Source: JBBTWG01 sp038062935
GTDB lineage: Bacteria; Patescibacteriota; Gracilibacteria; UBA1369; UBA12463
Length of the DNA stretch: 25,434 bases
Direction: 5' to 3'
Assembly (NCBI GenBank): GCA_038062935.1
Contig: JBBTWG010000040.1
Coordinates: forward strand, 1-25,434
Made by a program: the position numbers and the translations under genes. Shown in pieces: positions 6,904 through 14,357 of the stretch (positions within the stretch are counted from its first letter, which is position 1; the number at the start of each line of letters is the position of its first letter). A model generated the notes under the pieces. That model was given only the letters and a program-made list of their open reading frames with translations. It was not told where the DNA came from and did no database searches.

Positions 6904-7761
6904 TTATCTGCTGCTCAACTTACCCAAAATATATTCTTGAAATTTTTCCTGAATTTCTGCAGTCAAAGAGCCGATTTTCCCATTTCCAATCTTTTTGCCA
7001 TCGACACTGACCACTGCCGAAATTCCTCGGGGCGCATTCGTCATGAAAATTTCATCTGCAGAAAAAATATCTTTCGCGAAAAGAGACTGCTCAGAAAATT
7101 TCAATCGCGATTTCTTGAAAATCTTCACCAGGATTTCCCGCATCGTACCAGGCAAAATCCCATCAGAAAGAGGTGGAGTCACGATCACACCTTTTTTCAC
7201 AATGAAAAAATTCGACACCGCACCTTCAGTAATTTTCCCTTCATGATTCACCAGAAGCGCATCATCGGAATCATGCTCGATCGCGTACTGTCGCGCCAGT
7301 ACAAGCGAGAAGAGACTTGTCGTTTTCACTTTTGGAAAAGTGCGATCCAGAGGAAATAAAACAGCACGCCCGACATGAATAGAATCTGGCTTCCAGAAAG
7401 GCAATGTATACATCGTCATCACCACCGTCGGTTGTCCAGAAACATCGGCCCGAAAAGCCGCTCCACGCGTCTTGCTCGCTCCCCTAGTCACCATCAAGCG
7501 CACACGCGCCTCACGAAAATTATTTTTCCGAATCAATTTCGAAACCATTCCAATAATCTCCGCATCAGAAAAAGACCATGAAATTTTCGCAATACGAAGA
7601 GACTCGCGAAGTCTCTTCAAATGAATATCGAGAAAAAGAAGCTCACCACGATACGTCCGCATCGTTTCATACACTCCATCGCCATACAAAAACCCATGAT
7701 CAAAAACAGAAATTTTCGCTCTCCGAGCATCCATAATTCGACCATTCAAAAAAACAAACAT
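6904..7761 (-). CDS. pabC: Class IV aminotransferase, probable aminodeoxychorismate lyase
   Basis: A PLP fold-type IV enzyme of 285 residues. Motifs: FLNGRIMDARRAKISVFDHGFLYGDGVYETMR at residues 3-35 (given here only as landmarks: NGR, DHGF, GDGVYET), RVRLMVTRG, the PLP-lysine region VKTTSLFSLVLARQYA, and EGAVSNFF with DGILPGTMRE binding the cofactor phosphate. The lysine region resembles PabC and D-amino acid transaminases rather than branched-chain enzymes. Between pabB and folP, the simplest role is 4-amino-4-deoxychorismate to p-aminobenzoate. Branched-chain or D-Ala aminotransferase activity cannot be excluded from sequence. The ATG at 7761 has an extended -10 exactly 6 nt upstream. Confidence 0.8.
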   Translation of the reverse strand: MFVFLNGRIMDARRAKISVFDHGFLYGDGVYETMRTYRGELLFLDIHLKRLRESLRIAKISWSFSDAEIIGMVSKLIRKNNFREARVRLMVTRGASKTRGAAFRADVSGQPTVVMTMYTLPFWKPDSIHVGRAVLFPLDRTFPKVKTTSLFSLVLARQYAIEHDSDDALLVNHEGKITEGAVSNFFIVKKGVIVTPPLSDGILPGTMREILVKIFKKSRLKFSEQSLFAKDIFSADEIFMTNAPRGISAVVSVDGKKIGNGKIGSLTAEIQEKFQEYILGKLSSR

Positions 7762-7767
7762 GGCTTC

Positions 7768-7776
7768 AGTATAACA
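7768..7776 (-). promoter_or_regulatory. Extended -10 promoter of pabC-folP (leaderless)
   Basis: The minus strand reads TGT then TATACT, followed by GAAGCC and the ATG at 7761. The TGn element and 6-nt spacing imply a leaderless mRNA. It overlaps the divergent promoter of the CNNM gene. Confidence 0.7.
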
Positions 7777-7787
7777 CGCAGCTCAGG

Positions 7788-7793
7788 TATAAT
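7788..7793 (+). promoter_or_regulatory. -10 box of the CNNM/CBS gene
   Basis: A perfect TATAAT with 11 nt to the ATG at 7805, so the leader would be only about five bases. Its spacer and -35 region lie over the divergent pabC -10, so both promoters probably cannot be occupied at once. Confidence 0.6.
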
Positions 7794-7804
7794 CCTGAAC
7801 GTCT

Positions 7805-8782
7805 ATGCAAAACATCATTCTCAATGCACTTTTTCTCGTCATACTTCTAGCAATCTCAGCATTTTTCTCTGCTTCAGAAATAGCACTTTTTTCGCTCAGT
7901 CATGGAAAAGTAAAGAATCTTGTCGATAAAAAAATCCGAAACGCAAACCTCATAGAAAAGCTCAAGAATCAACCACAAGAGCTCCTCATCACCATCCTCA
8001 TCGGCAATAATATCGTCAATGTCCTCGCGGCATCACTTGCCACAGCCATCGCCATAGATGCTTTTGGAGATCTCGGAATTGGCATCGCTGCCGGCATCAT
8101 GTCGATTGTCATACTCCTCTTTGGCGAAATCGTCCCAAAATCCTGGGCCGCAGCAAATTCACAAAAAATCGCACTCCGGCTCATCAAACCACTCTACATC
8201 ATCCACATTATTTTGAAACCGATCGCATTCTGTTTTCGATTCGCAACCAAAATAACTTCGACACGAAGAGAACAGAAAAAAATTTCCGAACAAGAAATCC
8301 GTTCATCAGCAATTCTCGGTTTCGAATTAGGCGTAGTCGAAAAAGATGAAAAAGAGATGATAGAAAAAGTTTTCAGGCTCAACGACATTCACGCCATCGA
8401 CATCATGACACCATGGGGAGAAGTGTTTAGTCTCAGCTCAAAAATGACAGTGCAAAAGGCGCTCCTCGAGTTCGAAAAAGCTGGATTCTCGCGAGCTCCA
8501 ATCTATGAAAATGACGAAAAAAATATTATCGGCGTCGTACATCTAAAAGACATCATCACAGGACTGAAAAAAAATAAACATACACCACTCGAAAAAATTG
8601 TCTTTGAAGCTTTCGTCATCACGAGCGAAGAACGTGTCGACCATCTCCTCCAAAAATTCCAGAAAGTGGGACAACATTTCGCCATTATCAAAAACTACCA
8701 CAAACAGCCCATCGGCATCGTGACGCTCGAAGACGTCCTCGAAGAACTCGTCGGCGAAATAGAAGACGAAAGCGACGAATGA
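7805..8782 (+). CDS. CNNM/CBS-domain membrane protein (CorC/HlyC family, short form)
   Basis: A 325-residue integral membrane protein of the CNNM (DUF21) family, associated with Mg2+/Co2+ transport or efflux. The transmembrane domain covers about residues 1-150: ISAFFSASEIALFSLS near the first helix, ILIGNNIVNVLAASLAT, and GEIVPKSWA, all conserved in the family. A cytosolic CBS pair follows (about residues 195-315), with IDIMTPWGEVFSL, FSRAPIYENDEKNIIGVVHLKDI, and PIGIVTLEDVLEELVGEIEDE. It stops right after the second CBS domain, so the C-terminal CorC_HlyC domain of typical 420-450 residue members is absent. It is the only long plus-strand gene within the folate/pentose block and has its own promoter. 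Confidence 0.93.
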   Translation: MQNIILNALFLVILLAISAFFSASEIALFSLSHGKVKNLVDKKIRNANLIEKLKNQPQELLITILIGNNIVNVLAASLATAIAIDAFGDLGIGIAAGIMSIVILLFGEIVPKSWAAANSQKIALRLIKPLYIIHIILKPIAFCFRFATKITSTRREQKKISEQEIRSSAILGFELGVVEKDEKEMIEKVFRLNDIHAIDIMTPWGEVFSLSSKMTVQKALLEFEKAGFSRAPIYENDEKNIIGVVHLKDIITGLKKNKHTPLEKIVFEAFVITSEERVDHLLQKFQKVGQHFAIIKNYHKQPIGIVTLEDVLEELVGEIEDESDE

Positions 8783-8801
8783 ATCGCGCGCAAACAGAAA
8801 A

Positions 8802-10217
8802 TTACAACTTTGGAATCAACGCATTGATGAGAATTTGCGCTTTGTGCAGAGTTTCTTCGAACTCCTGCTGCGCATCACTATCCATCACAATCCCACCACC
8901 GCTGTGGAAATGCACAGTCCCCTCTTTCCAGAGAAGAGTGCGAATCAAAATATTCAGATCCATATTCCCGCTCATCGAGAGATATCCAGCAGAGCCACAA
9001 TAGACATCACGATGAAACTCTTCGAGATCATGAATAATCTCCATCGTACGTTTCTTCGGACATCCGGTCACACTTCCACCCGGGAAAGTCGCAGCGATCA
9101 CATCCGCAAAAGAAAGACCTTTTTTGAGCTTCCCGACGACAGTCGAAACAGTATGCATGACATGAGAATATTTCTGAATCTCACGATGATTCATAACTTT
9201 CACACTTTTTGGAACGCATATTTTTCCGAAATCATTGCGCATCAAATCCACAATCATCGACAATTCCGCCTCATCTTTTTTGGAACTCAAAAGTTCACCC
9301 TCCATTTTTTTGTCCTCAGAAGCATCCTTCCCACGCGGACGAGTCCCTTTGATCGGACGGGTCACAAGCGCATCCCCCTGCAGAGAAACAAGCCTCTCTG
9401 GTGAACAACTCATCACACGCATTTCGGGGAAATCAAAATAACACGCCGACGGCGACGGATTCAACTCCACCATACGTTTATAAATTTCAAAAGGATCTTC
9501 CTCTGTTTCAAAACCAAATCGATACGAAAAATTGACCTGATATGTCTCACCCTTTTTCAAATGTTGCTTGATCTTTGAAATTTTTTGCACATACGTTTCA
9601 CGATCCAAAAACACATCAAAATCTTTCGGAGGATTTTTGCTACTACGCACTCCAGCGAAGTCAGAAACATACTCCCCAAGCCCTTCTGTAGCCTCATACT
9701 GAACTTCCTTCGCCAACTTCTGAGCCTTCGCTTTGCTCTCCGCAACACCAAAGAAATACAAAAGCTTTTTCTCGTGATCGAACGCCACAACTTTGTCATA
9801 AAAACAATAATGCGCATCCGGTGCATCGACATCATCCGCATTCATCGGAATAATTCCCTGCATTTTCAAACCAAATTCATAGCTCATAAATCCCATCGCT
9901 CCGCCCACAAAAGGCGGGAGATCCTTCGGAACTTTCGCAATTTTCATCTGATCCATGAAGCCCTGCAGAAGCCCGAGCGTATCACATGTGAGCATCTGGA
10001 CATCCGCCACGACTTCATCTTTCAAATAATGAAATGCAGAAACATGCTGCACATCATCTTTCGAAGTCATCATGAGAAAAGGTTGATACCCAATGAAAGA
10101 ATATCGCTCCTCCTTGCCACTTTGCAGCAACACTGCATAATCACTCCTCACTCGCTCAAAGACAGAAACCGGAGTTTCGTCTTTGATCTTTTGAGTGTGA
10201 TAAGCCAGGTGAAACAT
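8802..10217 (-). CDS. pabB: Aminodeoxychorismate synthase component I
   Basis: A chorismate-binding enzyme of 471 residues, full length for PabB/TrpE. It adds ammonia to chorismate to form 4-amino-4-deoxychorismate. Motifs: GETYQVNFSYRF, SPSACYFDF, SCSPERLVSL, RPIKGTRPRG, DEAELSMIVDLMRNDFG, YSHVMHTVSTVVG, FPGGSVTGCPKKRTMEII, CGSAGYLS and FHSGGGIV. PIKGT, with Lys where TrpE has Ala (PIAGT), is the diagnostic PabB residue. The location beside pabC and folP agrees. No glutamine amidotransferase (PabA) is in the window, so it is encoded elsewhere or free ammonia is used. The upstream sequence is very AT-rich without a ribosome binding site. Confidence 0.93.
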   Translation of the reverse strand: MFHLAYHTQKIKDETPVSVFERVRSDYAVLLQSGKEERYSFIGYQPFLMMTSKDDVQHVSAFHYLKDEVVADVQMLTCDTLGLLQGFMDQMKIAKVPKDLPPFVGGAMGFMSYEFGLKMQGIIPMNADDVDAPDAHYCFYDKVVAFDHEKKLLYFFGVAESKAKAQKLAKEVQYEATEGLGEYVSDFAGVRSSKNPPKDFDVFLDRETYVQKISKIKQHLKKGETYQVNFSYRFGFETEEDPFEIYKRMVELNPSPSACYFDFPEMRVMSCSPERLVSLQGDALVTRPIKGTRPRGKDASEDKKMEGELLSSKKDEAELSMIVDLMRNDFGKICVPKSVKVMNHREIQKYSHVMHTVSTVVGKLKKGLSFADVIAATFPGGSVTGCPKKRTMEIIHDLEEFHRDVYCGSAGYLSMSGNMDLNILIRTLLWKEGTVHFHSGGGIVMDSDAQQEFEETLHKAQILINALIPKL

Positions 10218-10277
10218 GAACAGAGTTGAATATTGATTTTAATTTTATTATTTGATGAGCCGAGCTCTGCGCTTCCA

Positions 10278-10305
10278 GTCACAAGTCACACGTCAAATGT
10301 CACAC
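10278..10305. repeat. Heptanucleotide tandem repeat, GTCACAC type
   Basis: Four 7-bp units in strict phase on the plus strand: GTCACAA, GTCACAC, GTCAAAT, GTCACAC. They lie just after the ndk stop in the 93-nt gap before pabB. The unit differs from the GGATTTA heptamer in the rpiB-rpe gap, but the period, copy number and position (between two co-directional minus-strand genes) are alike. Confidence 0.75.
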
Positions 10306-10310
10306 GTTCC

Positions 10311-10796
10311 CTACTTCCTCTCATCATCCACATACACATTCAAAAACTCCGATTTATCATACGAATGCAAATCATCCGGATGAAAAAATCGAGGAACTTC
10401 TTTCTTCGCCGTCTCCACGCTATCCGAAGCGTGCACCACATTACAGGCCACGCTCATCGCGAGATCCCCACGAATCGTGCCAGCATCCGCTTCACGAGAT
10501 TTCGTGATGCCACAGAGGAGTCGAACAGCATTCACACATTCCAAACCTTCGAGGCAGATCGCCACGACAGGAGAGCTCTGCATAAATTGACTCACACCTG
10601 GGAAAAAAGGCTTTTCAGCAATATGAGCATAATGTTCACGAAGAACAGCCTCATCCAATCGCATCATTTTGAGACCGATCACTTTGAGACCTTTGCGCTC
10701 AAAACGATGAAGTACATCACCGACCAGTCCGCGCTGTACACCATCCGGCTTGATCAAGACCAACGTTTTTTCATACACCCCATCGAATGACATCAT
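10311..10796 (-). CDS. ndk: Nucleoside-diphosphate kinase
   Basis: Transfers the gamma phosphate between nucleoside tri- and diphosphates through a phospho-His. Visible motifs are TLVLIKPDGVQRG at the N-terminus, HYAHIAEKPFF, SSPVVAICLEG, GTIRGDLAMSVACNVVHASDS containing the active-site His, and FFHPDDL near the end. The reading frame is open 11 codons further upstream, but family alignment places the start at one of two adjacent Met codons (10796 or 10793), giving about 160 residues. That is slightly longer than the usual 140-150 through a charged C-terminal tail. It follows the 81-residue membrane protein after 32 nt. Confidence 0.93.
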   Translation of the reverse strand: MMSFDGVYEKTLVLIKPDGVQRGLVGDVLHRFERKGLKVIGLKMMRLDEAVLREHYAHIAEKPFFPGVSQFMQSSPVVAICLEGLECVNAVRLLCGITKSREADAGTIRGDLAMSVACNVVHASDSVETAKKEVPRFFHPDDLHSYDKSEFLNVYVDDERK

Positions 10797-10828
10797 AGAA
10801 AGAAATGAGAAGAAATAATGCAGGCGCA

Positions 10829-11074
10829 TTATACAACAGACGTGGCAATATTGCCATCCTGCACAGAAAACTTCCGTTCCAAATAGGCATCTCGTGCCCG
10901 GAAATGGAGATATCCAGTGAGGTCAACAAAGAAGTGAATAAAATAAGCAATCAAGCCCACCGTGACGGCCACAAAGAAGTAAACACCTTGGGTAGGAGTC
11001 AAAACAAAATGATACACGAGATACATAATGCTACATTCGAAGGCCCAAGAAAGAGTCATTCCAAAAAATGTCAT
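10829..11074 (-). CDS. Small membrane protein, two predicted transmembrane helices
   Basis: The 81 residues from the ATG at 11074 include two hydrophobic segments, about residues 3-24 (MTLSWAFECSIMYLVYHFVL) and 29-50 (VYFFVAVTVGLIAYFIHFFV), then a basic and acidic tail with RARDAYLERKF. The open frame continues upstream through the end of the 1084-residue gene, but that part is antisense-like in composition. This ATG lies 10 nt after that gene's stop, so it is likely the last gene of that transcript. No family recognised. It could anchor or support the large proteins encoded before it (inference from context only). Confidence 0.65.
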   Translation of the reverse strand: MTFFGMTLSWAFECSIMYLVYHFVLTPTQGVYFFVAVTVGLIAYFIHFFVDLTGYLHFRARDAYLERKFSVQDGNIATSVV

Positions 11075-11084
11075 AAAAGAAAAG

Positions 11085-14000
11085 TTAAGTAAGTAAATCA
11101 GATTTCCCTTCCTGATACGCAATTTCACGGAAACCTGGATCATCAGCATGATCACGCAAAACCTGATCCGAAGACACACCTTTGCGAGCCTGATGATCGA
11201 TATACTCACGACGTTCACCCTGTGCAATCGCACCAGCAAACTGTTCTTCGACAGAACTCGATTCAGTAACATACTCTGAAGCCTGATCTTCAACAAAATT
11301 CTCTACAGAGTTATTCACTTTGTGCTCTTCGAGGAAGAGTTCATTAGTAACCTTTCCAGCCACATGAGCAACAGGTTTCGCAACATTATAAGCACCCTCC
11401 GCAACATCGAGAGGACCAACATGTCCACCCGTAAGCATCAATAACGCCGCAGATCCCATGCCCATTTTAGAGGCATAGCCCGTGAAAACATCAATCTTAT
11501 GAAGACTTTTCACCGCACGTTCCTGCTCAACAAGAAGTTTCGCTTCATGAGCTTTCTTCGCATAGCGGAAAGCATCGCGACCATTCTCGGCCGCCTTCAA
11601 AGCCTCCAATGCAGCATGTTCAGGAGTCCCTGCTGCAAAAGACTCTAATTTTTTGAAAACATCCTCTCTTTTAAATGCGCCCGATCCTGCAAGCTTTTGA
11701 GCTGCAACTTGAGCCTCACCGAGAGCCTTTTCTGCAACCTTCAAGTCTCCTTGAACCTTATCAACAGCATCAACAGAACCTTTCGGAAGCGTTTTTTTAT
11801 ACACTTTCCCTTTCAAAGTAAACCAAAATTCAGAACCTTTTCGATAAAATCGGTTGCGACTCAATTGCTCCAGAAGTTCTGAAGATTTACTCACTTCCAA
11901 TCCTGCAAGTTCAGTCTTACGAGCAGCATCCAATCCTGCTCCAACTTTATCCAAACGTCGAAGTTCATGAATACGGTTCGCCGTGCGAGTAAGAGAAACA
12001 GCCTCTTCGGCATTCTCCAAGGCACGCACACGACCCGACTGTCGAAAGACAGAGGCAGCTCCACCAATCTTCTGACCAGCCCGGAAAACGAGAGAATTGA
12101 ATTTTCCCCCATTGGCAACGGTTTTCGCAACACGAGCACCGCGACCTGCGGCAACACCAGCACGCAAACCGTATCCGATGCCTCCGAGGAGCGTACCCAC
12201 GTCCGCCACAACACCAATGCAACCAAAACCAAAAGAAGCCCAGCGTTCACCAGTGGAGAGCTGACGTCCAGAAAGACTTTTTCCAGTAAAAGCAGATTTG
12301 AAATCCAGAGCAGTCCCCACAACTGGCACAAATCCTGCGCCTGCCTCGGCCAGATCATAACCAACTTCACCCCATTTCGCCTCACCGCGCAGGGCAGCAT
12401 ACACTTCACTTCCGATCACAAGACCGGGAAGAGCCACTATTTTCGCCGTGCGAACAGCACGTCCAGTCATGTAGTTTGATCTATTACCTTCTAGCACAGC
12501 TCGATGAGTCTGTTCAGCTTGAGTTCCTTTCGACATAGCCATAGCAGTTCCCTTCTCAAACTGTCCCAAACGTTGAGCATGAGCATTAATTTCAGAACCC
12601 ATCGCAGCAAAGCGCCCATCATAAGCCTCTTTTGCCTCTGCAAAGAGAGCAAATCGCTTATTGTACTCAGCCTTCATTGCATCAAAATTCGCAGGCTTAT
12701 TTCCAGAAGCAGCGAGCTCATCTAATTGTTTTCCTTCTTGAATCAAATCAGTCGCCATCTCACCAAACTTTGCCGAATATTTCTTCCCAAGTTCATTATA
12801 TCTTTGCACTGCAGCATCACGTCTTTGAATAAGACCTTCACCATGTTCATTCACTTTGACCGACTTTTCTCCAGTCACTTTTCCATCTGCATCTTGAACA
12901 TTCACTTTCACATCATGAGCCTCAGTCTTGCGAAGTGATTTTGTATCGTTCTGCTCGACAGAAGTTTCAATTTTCTCAGAAAGACCCTTGACCTCATGAG
13001 AAAGCTTTTCCATTTCAGCATCCAAGACAGGAATGCTTCTCTTCCCCTGAGGATCAAAATTTTCAACGAAGGTATGGCTTATACTCGCATTTCTCCACTC
13101 CGTAACCGACCTCGGTTCAAAAAGTCCCCCAAACCTCCCCACCGTCAAATCTCGTCTCGTAACCCAATGTTTCCAGGCACGTTTCATCGTCGAAATACGC
13201 GAAACACAATGCGTAAACCAATTTTCACGTTCATTGTGATCCATGTACCAATACGACAAAATCGACATGATCGACATGTTGTCGACCGTCAGATTCGCAG
13301 CCATCCTCTCTCGAGCTTCTTCCGTAAATCCATCCTGATGAAAATTGCGAATAGCAATGCGCAAAACATCTTCCAGTTCATTTCTGCGCGTGTCGATTTC
13401 ATCACGCAATTTCGCCATCTCCGCAATTTTTGGATCCAGATTTGGATCATTCAAATCGAAAGATGCGAGCATTTGATTCAATTCTCCCACCGTCTTGGTG
13501 CCCACTCGGAGGAGTACACCTTTGGAAATACTCATTTCCGTAGAAGCTTTCCGAACGACATTGAAATAAATCAAACTCTTCGCGGCAGAAGCTGCCTGAT
13601 TCATCTGTTCCGCAAATGGAATTTTATCGATCAAACCTGGTTTTTCTTTCTGCGCTTTCTCATGTTGATTTTGAACTTCACTCGCGAGAAGCACGAGATC
13701 ATCACTATCCAATTCCGTAGGAGTTCCGAAATATTTCTCTGTCTTTGATTTCGTAAATTCACGAAGAGATTGATTGAAATCCTCTTCTGTTTCCGCACCC
13801 TGAAGCGTTGCCATTTCAGAAGCAGTGAAAGAAAGCACGCCTGCAGTTCCGAGAAGCGCGAGTGGTCCAGAAGGACTCAAAACACGCTCTTTGAAAACCT
13901 TTACCTTATCCGTAGAAAATTCATTCAAGACATTGGCACGCATCGTCGCTTGCTCTTTTTCCAAACGATATCCAGCGAGAACAGCAGTCAATTCTTCGGG

Positions 14001-14339
14001 TGTTCGAGAAGAAGACGTCAAATCATCCATCAATTTTCTCGAAAAACTATCAGCCTCTTCACGCAATGCCGCCAACTTTTCTGGAGTTCCAGAAGAGGCA
14101 TCCATCTGTTGAGAAAGATCTTTCAATTCAGCAAAAGTCCCATCGGCAATCTGTATTCGATATTCTTCCTGAACAGTGCTGTCACCCTCCTGAAGTTTTG
14201 TCTGGAGATCAGCAAGCTCAGTCTGATTCATCCCCAAAATTTTCTCTCGGGAATAGAGTGGCGCATCCGAAGCAACATCAGGAGTTGCTTCAAGCGCAGA
14301 TTGTGGTTTTTCAGGAATCGGAGCAGTAGATGAAGCCAT
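11085..14339 (-). CDS. Very large protein of unknown function with a pre-toxin-TG-like segment
   Basis: A 1084-residue protein that I do not recognise as a whole. It begins with a Pro/Ser/Ala-rich tail (about 1-30), then long charged helical and coiled-coil-like regions (to about 620, including KLSHEVKGLSEKIE). A hydrophobic Gly-rich block lies at about 630-730: AKIVALPGLVIGSEVYAAL, then AGFVPVVGTALDFKSAFTGKS, LSTGERWASFGFG and GCIGVVADVGTLLGG. This block resembles the PT-TG pre-toxin domain (VG-D-kdl-tGk-lsGe-R pattern) found in polymorphic toxins. More helical repeats follow, with another hydrophobic stretch near 955-972 and an acidic C-terminus. No known toxin, protease or secretion domain is visible. 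It is 18 nt downstream of the 701-residue gene and shares its promoter. Confidence 0.8.
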   Translation of the reverse strand: MASSTAPIPEKPQSALEATPDVASDAPLYSREKILGMNQTELADLQTKLQEGDSTVQEEYRIQIADGTFAELKDLSQQMDASSGTPEKLAALREEADSFSRKLMDDLTSSSRTPEELTAVLAGYRLEKEQATMRANVLNEFSTDKVKVFKERVLSPSGPLALLGTAGVLSFTASEMATLQGAETEEDFNQSLREFTKSKTEKYFGTPTELDSDDLVLLASEVQNQHEKAQKEKPGLIDKIPFAEQMNQAASAAKSLIYFNVVRKASTEMSISKGVLLRVGTKTVGELNQMLASFDLNDPNLDPKIAEMAKLRDEIDTRRNELEDVLRIAIRNFHQDGFTEEARERMAANLTVDNMSIMSILSYWYMDHNERENWFTHCVSRISTMKRAWKHWVTRRDLTVGRFGGLFEPRSVTEWRNASISHTFVENFDPQGKRSIPVLDAEMEKLSHEVKGLSEKIETSVEQNDTKSLRKTEAHDVKVNVQDADGKVTGEKSVKVNEHGEGLIQRRDAAVQRYNELGKKYSAKFGEMATDLIQEGKQLDELAASGNKPANFDAMKAEYNKRFALFAEAKEAYDGRFAAMGSEINAHAQRLGQFEKGTAMAMSKGTQAEQTHRAVLEGNRSNYMTGRAVRTAKIVALPGLVIGSEVYAALRGEAKWGEVGYDLAEAGAGFVPVVGTALDFKSAFTGKSLSGRQLSTGERWASFGFGCIGVVADVGTLLGGIGYGLRAGVAAGRGARVAKTVANGGKFNSLVFRAGQKIGGAASVFRQSGRVRALENAEEAVSLTRTANRIHELRRLDKVGAGLDAARKTELAGLEVSKSSELLEQLSRNRFYRKGSEFWFTLKGKVYKKTLPKGSVDAVDKVQGDLKVAEKALGEAQVAAQKLAGSGAFKREDVFKKLESFAAGTPEHAALEALKAAENGRDAFRYAKKAHEAKLLVEQERAVKSLHKIDVFTGYASKMGMGSAALLMLTGGHVGPLDVAEGAYNVAKPVAHVAGKVTNELFLEEHKVNNSVENFVEDQASEYVTESSSVEEQFAGAIAQGERREYIDHQARKGVSSDQVLRDHADDPGFREIAYQEGKSDLLT

Positions 14340-14357
14340 AGAACAAAAATTAAAAGT

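Noticed and set aside
11075..11296. Upstream extension of the small membrane protein into the 1084-residue gene
   Set aside because: That part overlaps the upstream coding end in another frame and has shadow composition; the ATG at 11074 fits the spacing.
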